Both the position numbers and the translations under genes were made by a program. From positions 1-64,000 of the forward strand of contig CAKOXK010000004.1 of the NCBI GenBank assembly GCA_934130085.1: a DNA stretch of 64,000 nt. The letters run 5' to 3'. The notes under the pieces are model-generated. The model had not been told where the DNA came from and ran no database searches. It worked only from the letters and a program-made list of their open reading frames with translations. Positions 61,457 to 64,000 of the stretch are shown piece by piece (positions within the stretch are counted from its first letter, which is position 1; each line of letters begins with the position of its first letter). Origin of the DNA: an uncultured Clostridia bacterium (lineage in GTDB: Bacteria; Bacillota; Clostridia; TANB77; CAG-508).

Positions 61457-61801
61457 ATGGATAGAGAATTTGCTGAAAAATGGTTGAATAAATTAAAAGA
61501 ATATTGGTTTAATAAAGATATAGAAAGTTCAGTTTCCTTATTTACTAAAACAACTTTTTATCAAGAAACACCATTTATGGATCCATATACAACACTTGAT
61601 GAAATAAGAGAAGAATGGCAACATATAAAAAATGAACACATACAAAATATAGAACTCAAAATACTAGCCATAGATAATTATACTCTTATTGCACAATGGA
61701 TATTAAAACAAAATAATAACAATTTTGATGGTATTTATGAAATAAAATTTAATGAAAATTTAGAGTGTATTTATTTTAAAAGTTGGGAAATGATGAAATA
61801 G
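61457..61801 (+). CDS. NTF2/SnoaL-like protein
   Basis: 114 residues with a cystatin-like alpha+beta pattern typical of NTF2/SnoaL proteins: AEKWLNKLKEYWFNKDIESSV, SLFTKTTFYQETPFMDPYTT, LDEIREEWQ and GIYEIKFNENLECIYFKSWE. Function unknown (ligand binding or isomerase-like). CGGAGG precedes the ATG. Confidence 0.7.
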   Translation: MDREFAEKWLNKLKEYWFNKDIESSVSLFTKTTFYQETPFMDPYTTLDEIREEWQHIKNEHIQNIELKILAIDNYTLIAQWILKQNNNNFDGIYEIKFNENLECIYFKSWEMMK

Positions 61802-61825
61802 AATATTTACAGAAGGGTGATTAGA

Positions 61826-62642
61826 ATGCTAGATAATTTTGAAAGTATAAGTCCGACAGCAATTTTAACTTCATATCCTAGAACATTTACAGATATTCCT
61901 TATGAAAAAGATATATATAAATGGCTAACGGAGAATTGCAATGAAAATGTAAAACTAAATAAGATGTTAGCACCTGAAATAGAAGCTAGATATAAATTAA
62001 CAAACAAAATACTAGATGAATTAGGAACAAATCAAATATTAGAACTTGCAGCAGGTTATTCATCAAGAGGCTTAATATATTCGCAAAAGGGATATAACTA
62101 TGTCGAAATGGATTTAGAAAGCGTATCTAAAAATAAAATTATTAAATGACATTGATTGTATAAATAATAATTTACATATAACAAGTGGAAATGCACTAAA
62201 TTATGATGATTATACAAAATGTAGTAAATATTTTGATTCAAATAAAAAGTTAGCAATAATAAATGAGGGATTATTGAGATACTTAACTTTTGATGAAAAG
62301 AGAGTTGTTGCTACAAATGTTTATAATTATTTAAAAAGATATAACGGAGTTTGGATTACTTGTGATATAACACCTAAAAAATTCATTCAAAAACAAGATG
62401 AAATAATGCCAGATTTTAATAACAATCTGAATACTATAACTTCAAGAAATGACCTAAAAGATAGATTTAGAGATATTGAGCATATAGAATCTTTCTTTGG
62501 AGAGATAGGTTTTAAAAATATAGAAGTTCATAAATTTATTAAAATGAAAGATGAATTAAAATCGTTTGATATATTGAATATAGATAAAAATCAATATGAT
62601 GAGTTATTAGAAAATGCTATTGTAGCAATTCTAAAAATATAA
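61826..62642 (+). pseudogene. SAM-dependent methyltransferase (LCMT-like), frameshifted
   Basis: ATG 61826 after AGAAGGG. The first frame has ILELAAGYSSRGL (SAM motif) and NYVEMDLESV, ending at TGA 62147-62149. The second frame continues NDIDCINNNLHITSGNALNY, LAIINEGLLRYL and WITCDITPKKF to 62642. An indel in the A-rich run near 62130-62140 separates them. The intact protein would resemble leucine carboxyl methyltransferase-like enzymes of about 270 residues. Confidence 0.75.
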
Positions 62643-62683
62643 GTTAAAATTTTAATTGATAGTTTTAGTAATTCATTATTTAT

Positions 62684-62702
62684 AGCTAGGGAAAACCTAG
62701 CT
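62684..62702 (+). terminator. Short hairpin after the methyltransferase gene
   Basis: agctagg/cctagct with loop gaaaa, followed by tatttcatg. Weak terminator candidate. The remaining gap to 62820 is AT-rich, with a TATAAT box near 62775-62780. Confidence 0.4.
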
Positions 62703-62820
62703 TATTTCATGCTTTCTTTCGGCTGTAAAGCTTATAATATCGGTAATTGGATGGGTTGCGAATAATTTATAATATGATATAATTTGTCTAAAATACAAAA
62801 TAAAGAGGAGTAATTCAAAA

Positions 62821-63101
62821 GTGAAACATTATATAATTGTAAAATTCAATCAAAATGTAAAAAAGAAAAACTGATTAATCCTATTAAAGAGCTATTTCAA
62901 AAGGCAAGGGATATTAAAGAAATAATAAAAGTTGATATATATGAATCAAATATGGATTTGTCTAATAGATATGATTTAATGATAAAAATGGATTTAAGTA
63001 AAAAAGCTTTAGAAGAATTTGATAATGGTGAAATTCATAAAGAATGGAAAGAAAGTTTTGGAAAAGATATAATGAACAAGACAATATTTGATTGCGATTA
63101 G
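62821..63101 (+). pseudogene. Dabb-family (stress-responsive A/B barrel) gene, frameshifted
   Basis: GTG 62821 after AGAGGAG encodes VKHYIIVKFNQNVKKKN before a stop. The next frame continues KLINPIKELFQKARDIKEII, YDLMIKMDLSKKALEEFD and HKEWKESFGKDI, the usual Dabb barrel pattern. The break is in the A-run aaaaaagaaaaac near 62857-62870. Confidence 0.7.
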
Positions 63102-63147
63102 TAGTCATTACATAAAATAAGAATATAGGAAAAGGGGGAAAACAACA

Positions 63148-63753
63148 TTGAAAACAAAAATTATAGTAACTTCTAGTGGCTTTAATACAATAAATAATTA
63201 CGTTTCTGAAGAGAATATTAAATTATTCAAAAAAATATCAAATAACAAAAAAGTAATGATTATATCAAATGCGGCACCAGAAGGTACGGGAAATTTTAAA
63301 GCAAGAGAAAATGTAAAAGAAAACTTCATAAATGCAGGAGCTATACATGTAGATATAATAGATTTAAATAATTCAAATTTAGATTTAATATTAGATTATA
63401 ATATTATCTATATACTAGGTGGAAATACAACACCTCTTATAGAATTAAATAATAATCCAAAGCTAAAAGCTAATTTAATGAAATTTCTAGAGGGTGGAAT
63501 AATTATTGGTGAAAGTGCAGGTTCTATATTTTTACAAAAAAACGCAAAATATTACTATGATATAAAAAAAGGAACAAAGCCTAAATATGATATAGAACTT
63601 GACACTTATGAATGTTTAGGGTTAATTGATTTATTTATATATCCGCATTTTCAAAAAGCTAACGAAACAATGCAAAACAGAATTAATGAATATGAAAAAG
63701 AACATAATGTAAAAATAACTAGATTGAAGGATGGAGATATTGTAATATATTAA
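63148..63753 (+). CDS. Peptidase S51 / type 1 glutamine amidotransferase-like protein
   Basis: 201 residues with the dipeptidase E-like nucleophile elbow GESAGS (Ser123), ILGGNTTPLIEL and a late YPHFQKANE His motif. Family members hydrolyse Asp-X dipeptides or cyanophycin-like substrates; the exact substrate is unknown. TTG start, AGGGGGAA 9 nt upstream. Confidence 0.85.
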   Translation: MKTKIIVTSSGFNTINNYVSEENIKLFKKISNNKKVMIISNAAPEGTGNFKARENVKENFINAGAIHVDIIDLNNSNLDLILDYNIIYILGGNTTPLIELNNNPKLKANLMKFLEGGIIIGESAGSIFLQKNAKYYYDIKKGTKPKYDIELDTYECLGLIDLFIYPHFQKANETMQNRINEYEKEHNVKITRLKDGDIVIY

Positions 63754-63785
63754 ATAAGTATATACATAATTTAAGGAGGAATATC

Positions 63786-64000
63786 ATGGAGGAATTATTA
63801 GATACATATACAAGAGATGGAGAATATTTAGGTGTAAGAACTAGATCTGAATGTCATGTCGAAAATCCTGGATTTTATCACAAACCAGCATGGACATAGG
63901 CATATAATTCTAAAGGGCAAGTATTAGTTCAAAAAAGAGCTATGAGTAAAAAGAAATTTCCTGGATATTGGAATATGCCATGTGCTGGACATGTTGATGC
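63786..64000 (+). pseudogene. Nudix/IPP isomerase-like gene with in-frame TAG, cut by the window end
   Basis: ATG 63786 after AAGGAGG encodes MEELLDTYTRDGEYLGVRTR, FYHKPAW, then TAG at 63897-63899, then in the same frame AYNSKGQVLVQKRAMSKKKF and GYWNMPCAGHVD. Relatives read straight through here; a TGG to TAG change would explain it. The Nudix box would lie beyond the window. Either a true nonsense mutation or a base error. Confidence 0.7.

Noticed and set aside
48683..63899. Alternative genetic code to explain in-frame stops
   Set aside because: The internal stops include TAA (48683), TGA (50930) and TAG (63897), while all three also end intact genes, so no single recoding fits.

Overview
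The window is AT-rich DNA (I estimate about 30% G+C) with strong GGAGG-type ribosome binding sites, frequent TTG starts, TTGaca-17-TATAAT promoters and hairpin-plus-T-run terminators. Its core genes (tig-clpP-clpX, asnS, asd, asnB, mreB, yqeG, rlmCD-type methyltransferase, YlbF, sortase, GH57/DUF4912/GT4 glycogen-like genes) point to a Bacillota genome of class Clostridia, probably an uncultured gut-type lineage. No rRNA and no CRISPR array were seen.

Layout. (1) 1-16.4 kb is an accessory region. It holds a truncated IS110 transposase, a large serine recombinase behind a leader-peptide/terminator module, an oriT-like hairpin array, a MobV relaxase, a DUF1016 nuclease, an XRE regulator, two large orphan proteins, wreckage of a second serine recombinase and a BRO-N gene, a zincin, membrane proteins, and three candidate small RNAs with their own promoters and terminators. 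It ends at a tRNA-Glu on the minus strand. (2) 16.6-44.2 kb is chromosomal core: tig, clpP, clpX; a GH57-DUF4912 pair facing a GT4 synthase; YlbF; a pilin-like protein; FIST; fucO; asnS; a Q/N-rich membrane protein; asd; DUF1294; a sortase; asnB; yqeG; a prepilin peptidase; a frameshifted M24 peptidase; mreB overlapping an acyl-CoA ligase; tRNA-Met and tRNA-Tyr; and a Nudix hydrolase. A family of about 142-bp palindromic intergenic repeats (three full copies, one degenerate) lies here. (3) 44.4-52.8 kb is accessory again: a pilin-like adhesin, orphan proteins, broken genes and scattered partial duplications. (4) 52.8-60.5 kb holds the RumA/RlmCD-type rRNA methyltransferase with serine-integrase element(s) inserted at its 3' end. 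I infer a 5.9-kb element (54538-60474) carrying a membrane-tailed sigma factor, a DUF4362 protein and small proteins, with a collapsed 264-bp relative in front of it. (5) 60.5-64 kb is chromosomal or accessory sequence with Nudix, NTF2-like, methyltransferase, Dabb and S51 peptidase genes, several of them frameshifted.

How the genes work together. The first mobile region has the parts expected of an integrative mobilizable element: recombinase, relaxase and oriT. The second has a recombinase and att sites but no visible relaxase. The pilin-like proteins (25.4 and 44.9 kb) share an unusual prepilin-type N-terminus that the prepilin peptidase at 36.9 kb could process. GH57, DUF4912 and GT4 probably act in storage-polysaccharide metabolism.

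Limits. Several frameshifts and in-frame stops, some in A-runs and one in an otherwise intact peptidase gene, could be genuine decay or assembly errors. All family names come from reading motifs by eye, without searches.
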